NCBI GenBank assembly: GCA_943737045.1
Contig: CALSFV010000012.1
Coordinates: forward strand, 558,001-622,000
Length of the DNA: 64,000 nucleotides
Direction: 5' to 3'
From: Parapristionchus giblindavisi
Taxonomy: Eukaryota > Nematoda > Chromadorea > Rhabditida > Diplogasteridae
Shown: in pieces, positions 37,501-53,600 of the stretch
Numbering within the stretch: the stretch's first letter is position 1
Layout: each line of letters starts with the position of its first letter
Made by a program: the position numbers and the translations under genes
Notes under the pieces: generated by a model
The model's input: the letters and a program-made list of their open reading frames with translations, nothing else
The model's database searches: none
Told to the model about the DNA's origin: nothing

Positions 37501-39700
37501 AATTCACTGTATTACATTGTGGAGTTTACATCGCTGTAGACCAATCAATATGAGGAGCGAAGGCCTCATACTTCTCGAAAGACTCGGTCTGAAACAATAG
37601 ATATATAATTAAATCCATTATATTCGTCTTCATCACAAATACAGTATCATAATACGATACAGTACTGAGAGAAGATCAAAGATCACAACAACACATAAAC
37701 ATTTTTATTCGGTATCGGTCAATCAATAATTCACTGTATTACCTTGTGGAGTTTACATCGCTGTAGACCAATCAATATGATGCATGAAGGCCTCATACTT
37801 CTCGAAAGACTCGGTCTGAAACAATAGATATATAATTAAATCCATTATATTCGTCTTCATCACAAATACAGTATCATAATACGATACAGTACTGAGAGAA
37901 GATCAAAGATCACAACAACACATAAACATTTTTATTCGGTATCGGTCAATCAATAATTCACTGTATTACCTTGTGGAGTTTACATCGCTGTAGACCAATC
38001 AATATGATGCATGAAGGCCTCATACTTCTCGAAAGACTCGGTCTGAAACAATAGATATATAATTAAATCCATTATTTTCGTCTTCATCACAAATACAGTA
38101 TCATAATACGATACAGTACTGAGAGAAGATCAAAGATTAAAATCACAACAACACGTAAACATCTTTATTCGATATCGGTCAATCAATAATTCACTGTATT
38201 ACCTTGTGGAGTTTACATCGCTGTAGACCAATCAATATGAGGAGCGAAGGCCTCATACTTCTCGAAAGACTCGGTCTGAAACAATAGATATATAATTAAA
38301 TCCATTATTTTCGTCTTCATCACAAATACAGTATCATAATACGATACAGTACTGAGAGAAGATCAAAGATTAAAATCACAACAACACGTAAACATCTTTA
38401 TTCGATATCGGTCAATCAATAATTCACTGTATTACCTTGTGGAGTTTACATCGCTGTAGACCAATCAATATGAGGAGCGAAGGCCTCATACTTCTCGAAA
38501 GACTCGGTCTGAAACAATAGATATATAATTAAATCCATTATTTTCGTCTTAAGCACAAATACAGTATCATTATACGATACAATACTGAGAGAAGATCAAA
38601 GATCACAACAACACGTAAACATCTTTATTCGATATCGGTCAATCAATTATTCACTGTATTACCTTGTGGAGTTTACATCGCTATAGACCAATCAATATGA
38701 TGCGTGAAGGGAACATACTTCTCGAAAGACTCGGTCTGAAACAATAGATATATAATTAAATCCATTATTTTCGTCTCCATCACAAATACAGTATCATAAT
38801 ACGATACAGTACTGAGAGAAGATCAAAGATTAAAATCACAACAACACGTAAACATCTTTATTCGATATCGGTCAATCAATAATTCACTGTATTACCTTGT
38901 GGAGTTTACATCGCTGTAGACCAATCAATATGAGGAGCGAAGGCCTCATACTTCTCGAAAGACTCGGTCTGAAACAATAGATATATAAATAAATCCATTA
39001 TATACGTCTTCATCACAAATACAGTATCATAATACGATACAGTACTAAGAGAAGATCAAAGATTAAAATCACAACAACACGTAAACATCTTTATTCGATA
39101 TCGGCCAATCAATAATTCACTGTATTACCTTGTGGAGTTTACATCGCTGTAGACCAATCAATATGATGCATGAAAGCCTCATACTTCTCGAAAGACTCGG
39201 TCTGAAACAATAGATATATGATTAAATCCATTATTTTCGTCTTAAGCACAAATACAGTATCATTATACGATACAATACTGAGGGAAGATCAAAGATCACA
39301 ACAACACGTAAACATCTTTATTCGATATCGGTCAATCAATTATTCACTGTATTACCTTGTGGAGTTTACATCGCTGTAGACCAATCAATATGAGGATCGA
39401 AGGCTTCATACTTCTGGAAAGACTCGGTCTGAAACAATAGATATATAATTAAATCCATTATTTTCGTCTTCATCACAAATACAGTATCATAATACGATAC
39501 AGTACTGAGAGAAGATCAAAGATTAAAATCACAACAACACATAAACATCTTTATTCGGTATCGGTCAATCAATAATTCACTGTATTGCCTTATGGAGTTT
39601 ACATCGCTGTAGACCAATCAATATGAGGAGCGAAGGTCTCATACTTCTCGAAAGACTCGGTCTGAAAAAATAGATATATAATTAAATCCATTATATTCGT
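30600..39700. repeat. Decamer higher-order repeat, 2300 bp
   Basis: The marker GGCTTCATACTTCTGG occurs at 30891, 33191, 35491, 37104 and 39404. Three intervals are exactly 2300 bp (five 227-bp plus five 233-bp monomers), and one is 1613 bp (a 7-monomer deletion form). The independent marker GTGAAGGGAACAT gives the same spacings (32494 to 34794, and 36407 to 38707). The next unit, to 42158, is 2754 bp, which is 2300 plus two 227-bp monomers. This is the dominant repeat form of the right arm. Confidence 0.9.
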
Positions 39701-41399
39701 CTTCATCACAAATACAGTATCATAATACGATACAGTACTGAGAGAAGATCAAAGATCACAACAACACGTAAACATCTTTATTCGATATCGGTCAATCAAT
39801 AATTCACTGTATTACATTGTGGAGTTTACATCGCTGTAGACCAATCAATATGAGGAGCGAAGGCCTCATACTTCTCGAAAGACTCGGTCTGAAACAATAG
39901 ATATATAATTAAATCCATTATATTCGTCTTCATCACAAATACAGTATCATAATACGATACAGTACTGAGAGAAGATCAAAGATCACAACAACACATAAAC
40001 ATTTTTATTCGGTATCGGTCAATCAATAATTCACTGTATTACCTTGTGGAGTTTACATCGCTGTAGACCAATCAATATGATGCATGAAGGCCTCATACTT
40101 CTCGAAAGACTCGGTCTGAAACAATAGATATATAATTAAATCCATTATATTCGTCTTCATCACAAATACAGTATCATAATACGATACAGTACTGAGAGAA
40201 GATCAAAGATCACAACAACACGTAAACATCTTTATTCGATATCGGTCAATCAATAATTCACTGTATTACATTGTGGAGTTTACATCGCTGTAGACCAATC
40301 AATATGAGGAGCGAAGGCCTCATACTTCTCGAAAGACTCGGTCTGAAACAATAGATATATAATTAAATCCATTATATTCGTCTTCATCACAAATACAGTA
40401 TCATAATACGATACAGTACTGAGAGAAGATCAAAGATCACAACAACACATAAACATTTTTATTCGGTATCGGTCAATCAATAATTCACTGTATTACCTTG
40501 TGGAGTTTACATCGCTGTAGACCAATCAATATGATGCATGAAGGCCTCATACTTCTCGAAAGACTCGGTCTGAAACAATAGATATATAATTAAATCCATT
40601 ATATTCGTCTTCATCACAAATACAGTATCATAATACGATACAGTACTGAGAGAAGATCAAAGATCACAACAACACATAAACATTTTTATTCGGTATCGGT
40701 CAATCAATAATTCACTGTATTACCTTGTGGAGTTTACATCGCTGTAGACCAATCAATATGATGCATGAAGGCCTCATACTTCTCGAAAGACTCGGTCTGA
40801 AACAATAGATATATAATTAAATCCATTATTTTCGTCTTCATCACAAATACAGTATCATAATACGATACAGTACTGAGAGAAGATCAAAGATTAAAATCAC
40901 AACAACACGTAAACATCTTTATTCGATATCGGTCAATCAATAATTCACTGTATTACCTTGTGGAGTTTACATCGCTGTAGACCAATCAATATGAGGAGCG
41001 AAGGCCTCATACTTCTCGAAAGACTCGGTCTGAAACAATAGATATATAATTAAATCCATTATTTTCGTCTTCATCACAAATACAGTATCATAATACGATA
41101 CAGTACTGAGAGAAGATCAAAGATTAAAATCACAACAACACGTAAACATCTTTATTCGATATCGGTCAATCAATAATTCACTGTATTACCTTGTGGAGTT
41201 TACATCGCTGTAGACCAATCAATATGAGGAGCGAAGGCCTCATACTTCTCGAAAGACTCGGTCTGAAACAATAGATATATAATTAAATCCATTATTTTCG
41301 TCTTAAGCACAAATACAGTATCATTATACGATACAATACTGAGAGAAGATCAAAGATCACAACAACACGTAAACATCTTTATTCGATATCGGTCAATCA

Positions 41400-44300
41400 A
41401 TTATTCACTGTATTACCTTGTGGAGTTTACATCGCTATAGACCAATCAATATGATGCGTGAAGGGAACATACTTCTCGAAAGACTCGGTCTGAAACAATA
41501 GATATATAATTAAATCCATTATTTTCGTCTCCATCACAAATACAGTATCATAATACGATACAGTACTGAGAGAAGATCAAAGATTAAAATCACAACAACA
41601 CGTAAACATCTTTATTCGATATCGGTCAATCAATAATTCACTGTATTACCTTGTGGAGTTTACATCGCTGTAGACCAATCAATATGAGGAGCGAAGGCCT
41701 CATACTTCTCGAAAGACTCGGTCTGAAACAATAGATATATAAATAAATCCATTATATACGTCTTCATCACAAATACAGTATCATAATACGATACAGTACT
41801 AAGAGAAGATCAAAGATTAAAATCACAACAACACGTAAACATCTTTATTCGATATCGGCCAATCAATAATTCACTGTATTACCTTGTGGAGTTTACATCG
41901 CTGTAGACCAATCAATATGATGCATGAAAGCCTCATACTTCTCGAAAGACTCGGTCTGAAACAATAGATATATGATTAAATCCATTATTTTCGTCTTAAG
42001 CACAAATACAGTATCATTATACGATACAATACTGAGGGAAGATCAAAGATCACAACAACACGTAAACATCTTTATTCGATATCGGTCAATCAATTATTCA
42101 CTGTATTACCTTGTGGAGTTTACATCGCTGTAGACCAATCAATATGAGGATCGAAGGCTTCATACTTCTGGAAAGACTCGGTCTGAAACAATAGATATAT
42201 AATTAAATCCATTATTTTCGTCTTCATCACAAATACAGTATCATAATACGATACAGTACTGAGAGAAGATCAAAGATTAAAATCACAACAACACATAAAC
42301 ATCTTTATTCGGTATCGGTCAATCAATAATTCACTGTATTGCCTTATGGAGTTTACATCGCTGTAGACCAATCAATATGAGGAGCGAAGGTCTCATACTT
42401 CTCGAAAGACTCGGTCTGAAAAAATAGATATATAATTAAATCCATTATATTCGTCTTCATCACAAATACAGTATCATAATACGATACAGTACTGAGAGAA
42501 GATCAAAGATCACAACAACACGTAAACATCTTTATTCGATATCGGTCAATCAATAATTCACTGTATTACATTGTGGAGTTTACATCGCTGTAGACCAATC
42601 AATATGAGGAGCGAAGGCCTCATACTTCTCGAAAGACTCGGTCTGAAACAATAGATATATAATTAAATCCATTATATTCGTCTTCATCACAAATACAGTA
42701 TCATAATACGATACAGTACTGAGAGAAGATCAAAGATCACAACAACACATAAACATTTTTATTCGGTATCGGTCAATCAATAATTCACTGTATTACCTTG
42801 TGGAGTTTACATCGCTGTAGACCAATCAATATGATGCATGAAGGCCTCATACTTCTCGAAAGACTCGGTCTGAAACAATAGATATATAATTAAATCCATT
42901 ATATTCGTCTTCATCACAAATACAGTATCATAATACGATACAGTACTGAGAGAAGATCAAAGATCACAACAACACATAAACATTTTTATTCGGTATCGGT
43001 CAATCAATAATTCACTGTATTACCTTGTGGAGTTTACATCGCTGTAGACCAATCAATATGATGCATGAAGGCCTCATACTTCTCGAAAGACTCGGTCTGA
43101 AACAATAGATATATAATTAAATCCATTATTTTCGTCTTCATCACAAATACAGTATCATAATACGATACAGTACTGAGAGAAGATCAAAGATTAAAATCAC
43201 AACAACACGTTAACATCTTTATTCGATATCGGTCAATCAATAATTCACTGTATTACCTTGTGGAGTTTACATCGCTGTAGACCAATCAATATGAGGAGCG
43301 AAGGCCTCATACTTCTCGAAAGACTCGGTCTGAAACAATAGATATATAATTAAATCCATTATTTTCGTCTTCATCACAAATACAGTATCATAATACGATA
43401 CAGTACTGAGAGAAGATCAAAGATTAAAATCACAACAACACGTAAACATCTTTATTCGATATCGGTCAATCAATAATTCACTGTATTACCTTGTGGAGTT
43501 TACATCGCTGTAGACCAATCAATATGAGGAGCGAAGGCCTCATACTTCTCGAAAGACTCGGTCTGAAACAATAGATATATAATTAAATCCATTATATTCG
43601 TCTTCATCACAAATACAGTATCATAATACGATACAGTACTGAGAGAAGATCAAAGATTAAAATCACAACAACACGTAAACATCTTTATTCGATATCGGCC
43701 AATCAATAATTCACTGTATTACCTTGTGGAGTTTACATCGCTGTAGACCAATCAATATGATGCATGAAGGCCTCATACTTCTCGAAAGACTCGGTCTGAA
43801 ACAATAGATATATAATTAAATCCATTATTTTCGTCTTAAGCACAAATACAGTATCATTATACGATACAATACTGAGAGAAGATCAAAGATCACAACAACA
43901 CGTAAACATCTTTATTCGATATCGGTCAATCAATTATTCACTGTATTACCTTGTGGAGTTTACATCGCTGTAGACCAATCAATATGATGCATGAAGGCCT
44001 CATACTTCTCGAAGGACTCGGTCTGAAACAATAGATATATAATTAAATCCATTATTTTCGTCTTCATCACAAATACAGTATCATAATACGATACAGTACT
44101 GAGAGAAGATCAAACATCACAACAACTCATAAACATCTTTATTCGGTATCGGTCAATCAATAATTCACTGTATTACCTTGTGGAGTATACATCGCTGTAG
44201 ACCAATCAATATGAGGAGCGAAGGCCTCATACTTCTCGAAAGACTCGGTCTGAAACAATAGATATATAATTAAATCCATTATATTCGTCATCATCACAAA

Positions 44301-47300
44301 TACAGTATCATAATACGATACAGTACTGAGAGAAGATCAAAGATTAAAATCACAACAACACATAAACATTTTTATTCGGTATCGGTCAATCAATAATTCA
44401 CTGTATTACCTTGTGGAGTTTACATCGCTGTAGACCAATCAATATGATGCATGAAGGCCTCGTACTTCTCGAAAGACTCGGTCTGAAACAATAGATATAT
44501 AATTAAATCCATTATTTTCGTCTTCATCACAAATACAGTATCATAATACGATACAGTACTGAGAGAAGATCAAAGATTAATATCACAACAACACGTAAAT
44601 ATCTTTATTCGATATCGGTCAATCAATAATTCACTGTATTACCTTGTGGAGTTTACATCGCTGTAGACCAATCAATATGAGGAGCGAAGGCCTCATACTT
44701 CTCGAAAGACTCGGTCTGAAACAATAGATATATAATTAAATCCATTATATTCGTCTTCATCACAAATACAGTATCATAATACGATACAGTACTGAGAGAA
44801 GATCAAAGATTAAAATCACAACAACACGTAAACATCTTTATTCGATATCGGCCAATCAATAATTCACTGTATTACCTTGTGGAGTTTACATCGCTGTAGA
44901 CCAATCAATATGATGCATGAAGGCCTCATACTTCTCGAAAGACTCGGTCTGAAACAATAGATATATAATTAAATCCATTATTTTCGTCTTAAGCACAAAT
45001 ACAGTATCATTATACGATACAATACTGAGAGAAGATCAAAGATCACAACAACACGTAAACATCTTTATTCGATATCGGTCAATCAATTATTCACTGTATT
45101 ACCTTGTGGAGTTTACATCGCTGTAGACCAATCAATATGATGCATGAAGGCCTCATACTTCTCGAAGGACTCGGTCTGAAACAATAGATATATAATTAAA
45201 TCCATTATTTTCGTCTTCATCACAAATACAGTATCATAATACGATACAGTACTGAGAGAAGATCAAACATCACAACAACTCATAAACATCTTTATTCGGT
45301 ATCGGTCAATCAATAATTCACTGTATTACCTTGTGGAGTATACATCGCTGTAGACCAATCAATATGAGGAGCGAAGGCCTCATACTTCTCGAAAGACTCG
45401 GTCTGAAACAATAGATATATAATTAAATCCATTATATTCGTCATCATCACAAATACAGTATCATAATACGATACAGTACTGAGAGAAGATCAAAGATTAA
45501 AATCACAACAACACATAAACATTTTTATTCGGTATCGGTCAATCAATAATTCACTGTATTACCTTGTGGAGTTTACATCGCTGTAGACCAATCAATATGA
45601 TGCATGAAGGCCTCGTACTTCTCGAAAGACTCGGTCTGAAACAATAGATATATAATTAAATCCATTATTTTCGTCTTCATCACAAATACAGTATCATAAT
45701 ACGATACAGTACTGAGAGAAGATCAAAGATTAATATCACAACAACACGTAAATATCTTTATTCGATATCGGTCAATCAATAATTCACTGTATTACCTTGT
45801 GGAGTTTACATCGCTGTAGACCAATCAATATGAGGAGCGAAGGCCTCATACTTCTCGAAAGACTCGGTCTGAAACAATAGATATATAATTAAATCCATTA
45901 TTTTCGTCTTCATCACAAATACAGTATCATAATACGATACAGTACTGAGAGAAGATCAAAGATTAAAATCACAACAACACGTAAACATCTTTATTCGATA
46001 TCGGTCAGTCAATAATTCACTGTATTACCTTGTGGAGTTTACATCGCTGTAGACCAATCAATATGTGGAACGAAGGCCTCATACTTCTCGAAAGACTCGG
46101 TCTGAAACAATAGATATATAATTAAATCCATTATATTCGTCTTCATCACAAATACAGTATCATAATACGATACAGTACTGAGAGAAGATCAAAGATTAAA
46201 ATCACAACAACACGTAAACATCTTTATTCGATATCGGCCAATCAATAATTCACTGTATTACCTTGTGGAGTTTACATCGCTGTAGACCAATCAATATGAT
46301 GCATGAAGGCCTCATACTTCTCGAAAGACTCGGTCTGAAACAATAGATATATAAATACATCCATTATTTTCGTCTTAAGCACAAATACAGTATCATTATA
46401 CGATACAATACTGAGAGAAGATCAAAGATCACAACAACACGTAAACATCTTTATTCGATATCGGTCAATCAATTATTCACTGTATTACCTTGTGGAGTTT
46501 ACATCGCTATAGACCAATCAATATGATGCGTGAAGGGAACATACTTCTCGAAAGACTCGGTCTGAAACAATAGATATATAATTAAATCCATTATTTTCGT
46601 CTCCATCACAAATACAGTATCATAATACGATACAGTACTGAGAGAAGATCAAAGATTAAAATCACAACAACACGTAAACATCTTTATTCGATATCGGCCA
46701 ATCAATAATTCACTGTATTACCTTGTGGAGTTTACATCGCTGTAGACCAATCAATATGATGCATGAAGGCCTCATACTTCTCGAAAGACTCGGTCTGAAA
46801 CAATAGATATATAATTAAATCCATTATTTTCGTCTTAAGCACAAATACAGTATCATTATACGATACAATACTGAGAGAAGATCAAAGATCACAACAACAC
46901 GTAAACATCTTTATTCGATATCGGTCAATCAATTATTCACTGTATTACCTTGTGGAGTTTACATCGCTGTAGACCAATCAATATGATGCATGAAGGCCTC
47001 ATACTTCTCGAAGGACTCGGTCTGAAACAATAGATATATAATTAAATCCATTATTTTCGTCTTCATCACAAATACAGTATCATAATACGATACAGTACTG
47101 AGAGAAGATCAAACATCACAACAACTCATAAACATCTTTATTCGGTATCGGTCAATCAATAATTCACTGTATTACCTTGTGGAGTATACATCGCTGTAGA
47201 CCAATCAATATGAGGAGCGAAGGCCTCATACTTCTCGAAAGACTCGGTCTGAAACAATAGATATATAATTAAATCCATTATATTCGTCATCATCACAAAT

Positions 47301-47600
47301 ACAGTATCATAATACGATACAGTACTGAGAGAAGATCAAAGATTAAAATCACAACAACACATAAACATTTTTATTCGGTATCGGTCAATCAATAATTCAC
47401 TGTATTTCCTTGTGGAGTTTACATCGCTGTAGACCAATCAATATGATGCATGAAGGCCTCATACTTCTCGAAAGACTCGGTCTGAAACAATAGATATATA
47501 ATTAAATCCATTATATTCGTCTTCATCACAAATACAGTATCATAATACGATACAGTACTGAGAGAAGATCAAAGATTAAAATCACAACAACACGTAAACA
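41400..47600. repeat. Large duplicated satellite block B, copy 1
   Basis: Tags at 41461, 42158 and 43209 (the CACGTTAACATC variant) recur at +13,585 (55046, 55743 and 56794). Further right, the tags CGAAGGACTCGG (45164, 47010), CGGTCAGTCAATAA (about 46001), GTGAAGGGAACAT (46533) and TGTATTTCC (47401) recur at +12,892. The 693-bp change of offset equals three monomers. A local 1153-bp repeat of the CGAAGGACTCGG marker (44011 to 45164) lies inside. Confidence 0.85.
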
Positions 47601-50600
47601 TCTTTATTCGATATCGGTCAATCAATAATTCACTGTATTACCTTGTGGAGTTTACATCGCTGTAGACCAATCAATATGAGGAGCGAAGGCCTCATACTTC
47701 TCGAAAGACTCGGTCTGAAACAATAGATATATAAATAAATCCATTATATACGTCTTCATCACAAATACAGTATCATAATACGATACAGTACTGAGAGAAG
47801 ATCAAAGATTAAAATCACAACAACACGTAAACATCTTTATTCGATATCGGCCAATCAATAATTCACTGTATTACCTTGTGGAGTTTACATCGCTGTAGAC
47901 CAATCAATATGATGCATGAAGGCCTCATACTTCTCGAAAGACTCGGTCTGAAACAATAGATATATGATTAAATCCATTATTTTCGTCTTAAGCACAAATA
48001 CAGTATCATTATACGATACAATACTGAGGGAAGATCAAAGATCACAACAACACGTAAACATCTTTATTCGATATCGGTCAATCAATTATTCACTGTATTA
48101 CCTTGTGGAGTTTACATCGCTGTAGACCAATCAATATGAGGAGCGAAGGCTTCATACTTCTGGAAAGACTCGGTCTGAAACAATAGATATATAATTAAAT
48201 CCATTATTTTCGTCTTCATCACAAATACAGTATCATAATACGATACAGTACTGAGAGAAGATCAAAGATTAAAATCACAACAACACATAAACATCTTTAT
48301 TCGGTATCGGTCAATCAATAATTCACTGTATTGCCTTATGGAGTTTACATCGCTGTAGACCAATCAATATGAGGAGCGAAGGTCTCATACTTCTCGAAAG
48401 ACTCGGTCTGAAAAAATAGATATATAATTAAATCCATTATATTCGTCTTCATCACAAATACAGTATCATAATACGATACAGTACTGAGAGAAGATCAAAG
48501 ATCACAACAACACGTAAACATCTTTATTCGATATCGGTCAATCAATAATTCACTGTATTACATTGTGGAGTTTACATCGCTGTAGACCAATCAATATGAG
48601 GAGCGAAGGCCTCATACTTCTCGAAAGACTCGGTCTGAAACAATAGATATATAATTAAATCCATTATATTCGTCTTCATCACAAATACAGTATCATAATA
48701 CGATACAGTACTGAGAGAAGATCAAAGATCACAACAACACATAAACATTTTTATTCGGTATCGGTCAATCAATAATTCACTGTATTACCTTGTGGAGTTT
48801 ACATCGCTGTAGACCAATCAATATGATGCATGAAGGCCTCATACTTCTCGAAAGACTCGGTCTGAAACAATAGATATATAATTAAATCCATTATATTCGT
48901 CTTCATCACAAATACAGTATCATAATACGATACAGTACTGAGAGAAGATCAAAGATCACAACAACACATAAACATTTTTATTCGGTATCGGTCAATCAAT
49001 AATTCACTGTATTACCTTGTGGAGTTTACATCGCTGTAGACCAATCAATATGATGCATGAAGGCCTCATACTTCTCGAAATACTCGGTCTGAAACAATAG
49101 ATATATAATTAAATCCATTATTTTCGTCTTCATCACAAATACAGTATCATAATACGATACAGTACTGAGAGAAGATCAAAGATTAAAATCACAACAACAC
49201 GTAAACATCTTTATTCGATATCGGTCAATCAATAATTCACTGTATTACCTTGTGGAGTTTACATCGCTGTAGACCAATCAATATGAGGAGCGAAGGCCTC
49301 ATACTTCTCGAAAGACTCGGTCTGAAACAATAGATATATAATTAAATCCATTATTTTCGTCTTCATCACAAATACAGTATCATAATACGATACAGTACTG
49401 AGAGAAGATCAAAGATTAAAATCACAACAACACGTAAACATCTTTATTCGATATCGGTCAATCAATAATTCACTGTATTACCTTGTGGAGTTTACATCGC
49501 TGTAGACCAATCAATATGAGGAGCGAAGGCCTCATACTTCTCGAAAGACTCGGTCTGAAACAATAGATATATAATTAAATCCATTATATTCGTCTTCATT
49601 ACAAATACAGTATCATAATACGATACAGTACTGAGAGAAGATCAAAGATTAAAATCACAACAACTCGTAAACATCTTTATTCGATATCGGCCAATCAATA
49701 ATTCACTGTATTACCTTGTGGAGTTTACATCGCTGTAGACCAATCAATATGATGCATGAAGGCCTCATACTTCTCGAAAGACTCGGTCTGAAACAATAGA
49801 TATATAAATAAATCCATTATTTTCGTCTTAAGCACAAATACAGTATCATTATACGATACAATACTGAGAGAAGATCAAAGATCACAACAACACGTAAACA
49901 TCTTTATTCGATATCGGTCAATCAATTATTCACTGTATTACCTTGTGGAGTTTACATCGCTATAGACCAATCAATATGATGCGTGAAGGGAACATACTTC
50001 TCGAAAGACTCGGTCTGAAACAATAGATATATAATTAAATCCATTATTTTCGTCTCCATCACAAATACAGTATCATAATACGATACAGTACTGAGAGAAG
50101 ATCAAAGATTAAAATCACAACAACACGTAAACATCTTTATTCGATATCGGTCAATCAATAATTCACTGTATTACCTTGTGGAGTTTACATCGCTGTAGAC
50201 CAATCAATATGAGGAGCGAAGGCCTCATACTTCTCGAAAGACTCGGTCTGAAACAATAGATATATAAATAAATCCATTATATACGTCTTCATCACAAATA
50301 CAGTATCATAATACGATACAGTACTAAGAGAAGATCAAAGATTAAAATCACAACAACACGTAAACATCTTTATTCGATATCGGCCAATCAATAATTCACT
50401 GTATTACCTTGTGGAGTTTACATCGCTGTAGACCAATCAATATGATGCATGAAAGCCTCATACTTCTCGAAAGACTCGGTCTGAAACAATAGATATATGA
50501 TTAAATCCATTATTTTCGTCTTAAGCACAAATACAGTATCATTATACGATACAATACTGAGGGAAGATCAAAGATCACAACAACACGTAAACATCTTTAT

Positions 50601-53600
50601 TCGATATCGGTCAATCAATAATTCACTGTATTACCTTGTGGAGTTTACATCGCTGTAGACCAATCAATATGATGCATGAAGGCCTCATACTTCTCGAAAG
50701 ACTCGGTCTGAAACAATAGATATATAAATAAATCCATTATTTTCGTCTTAAGCACAAATACAGTATCATTATACGATACAATACTGAGAGAAGATCAAAG
50801 ATCACAACAACACGTAAACATCTTTATTCGATATCGGTCAATCAATTATTCACTGTATTACCTTGTGGAGTTTACATCGCTATAGACCAATCAATATGAT
50901 GCGTGAAGGGAACATACTTCTCGAAAGACTCGGTCTGAAACAATAGATATATAATTAAATCCATTATTTTCGTCTCCATCACAAATACAGTATCATAATA
51001 CGATACAGTACTGAGAGAAGATCAAAGATTAAAATCACAACAACACGTAAACATCTTTATTCGATATCGGTCAATCAATAATTCACTGTATTACCTTGTG
51101 GAGTTTACATCGCTGTAGACCAATCAATATGAGGAGCGAAGGCCTCATACTTCTCGAAAGACTCGGTCTGAAACAATAGATATATAAATAAATCCATTAT
51201 ATACGTCTTCATCACAAATACAGTATCATAATACGATACAGTACTAAGAGAAGATCAAAGATTAAAATCACAACAACACGTAAACATCTTTATTCGATAT
51301 CGGCCAATCAATAATTCACTGTATTACCTTGTGGAGTTTACATCGCTGTAGACCAATCAATATGATGCATGAAAGCCTCATACTTCTCGAAAGACTCGGT
51401 CTGAAACAATAGATATATGATTAAATCCATTATTTTCGTCTTAAGCACAAATACAGTATCATTATACGATACAATACTGAGGGAAGATCAAAGATCACAA
51501 CAACACGTAAACATCTTTATTCGATATCGGTCAATCAATTATTCACTGTATTACCTTGTGGAGTTTACATCGCTGTAGACCAATCAATATGAGGATCGAA
51601 GGCTTCATACTTCTGGAAAGACTCGGTCTGAAACAATAGATATATAATTAAATCCATTATTTTCGTCTTCATCACAAATACAGTATCATAATACGATACA
51701 GTACTGAGAGAAGATCAAAGATTAAAATCACAACAACACATAAACATCTTTATTCGGTATCGGTCAATCAATAATTCACTGTATTGCCTTATGGAGTTTA
51801 CATCGCTGTAGACCAATCAATATGAGGAGCGAAGGTCTCATACTTCTCGAAAGACTCGGTCTGAAAAAATAGATATATAATTAAATCCATTATATTCGTC
51901 TTCATCACAAATACAGTATCATAATACGATACAGTACTGAGAGAAGATCAAAGATCACAACAACACGTAAACATCTTTATTCGATATCGGTCAATCAATA
52001 ATTCACTGTATTACATTGTGGAGTTTACATCGCTGTAGACCAATCAATATGAGGAGCGAAGGCCTCATACTTCTCGAAAGACTCGGTCTGAAACAATAGA
52101 TATATAATTAAATCCATTATATTCGTCTTCATCACAAATACAGTATCATAATACGATACAGTACTGAGAGAAGATCAAAGATCACAACAACACATAAACA
52201 TTTTTATTCGGTATCGGTCAATCAATAATTCACTGTATTACCTTGTGGAGTTTACATCGCTGTAGACCAATCAATATGATGCATGAAGGCCTCATACTTC
52301 TCGAAAGACTCGGTCTGAAACAATAGATATATAATTAAATCCATTATATTCGTCTTCATCACAAATACAGTATCATAATACGATACAGTACTGAGAGAAG
52401 ATCAAAGATCACAACAACACATAAACATTTTTATTCGGTATCGGTCAATCAATAATTCACTGTATTACCTTGTGGAGTTTACATCGCTGTAGACCAATCA
52501 ATATGATGCATGAAGGCCTCATACTTCTCGAAAGACTCGGTCTGAAACAATAGATATATAATTAAATCCATTATTTTCGTCTTCATCACAAATACAGTAT
52601 CATAATACGATACAGTACTGAGAGAAGATCAAAGATTAAAATCACAACAACACGTAAACATCTTTATTCGATATCGGTCAATCAATAATTCACTGTATTA
52701 CCTTGTAGAGTTTACATCGCTGTAGACCAATCAATATGAGGAGCGAAGGCATCATACTTCTCGAAAGACTCGGTCTGAAACAATAGATATATAATTAAAT
52801 CCATTATTTTCGTCTTCATCACAAATACAGTATCATAATACGATACAGTACTGAGAGAAGATCAAAGATTAAAATCACAACAACACGTAAACATCTTTAT
52901 TCGATATCGGTCAATCAATAATTCACTGTATTACCTTGTGGAGTTTACATCGCTGTAGACCAATCAATATGAGGAGCGAAGGCCTCATACTTCTCGAAAG
53001 ACTCGGTCTGAAACAATAGATATATAAATAAATCCATTATATACGTCTTCATCACAAATACAGTATCATAATACGATACAGTACTGAGAGAAGATCAAAG
53101 ATTAAAATCACAACAACACGTAAACATCTTTATTCGATATCGGCCAATCAATAATTCACTGTATTACCTTGTGGAGTTTACATCGCTGTAGACCAATCAA
53201 TATGATGCATGAAGGCCTCATACTTCTCGAAAGACTCGGTCTGAAACAATAGATATATGATTAAATCCATTATTTTCGTCTTAAGCACAAATACAGTATC
53301 ATTATACGATACAATACTGAGGGAAGATCAAAGATCACAACAACACGTAAACATCTTTATTCGATATCGGTCAATCAATTATTCACTGTATTACCTTGTG
53401 GAGTTTACATCGCTGTAGACCAATCAATATGAGGAGCGAAGGCTTCATACTTCTGGAAAGACTCGGTCTGAAACAATAGATATATAATTAAATCCATTAT
53501 TTTCGTCTTCATCACAAATACAGTATCATAATACGATACAGTACTGAGAGAAGATCAAAGATTAAAATCACAACAACACATAAACATCTTTATTCGGTAT

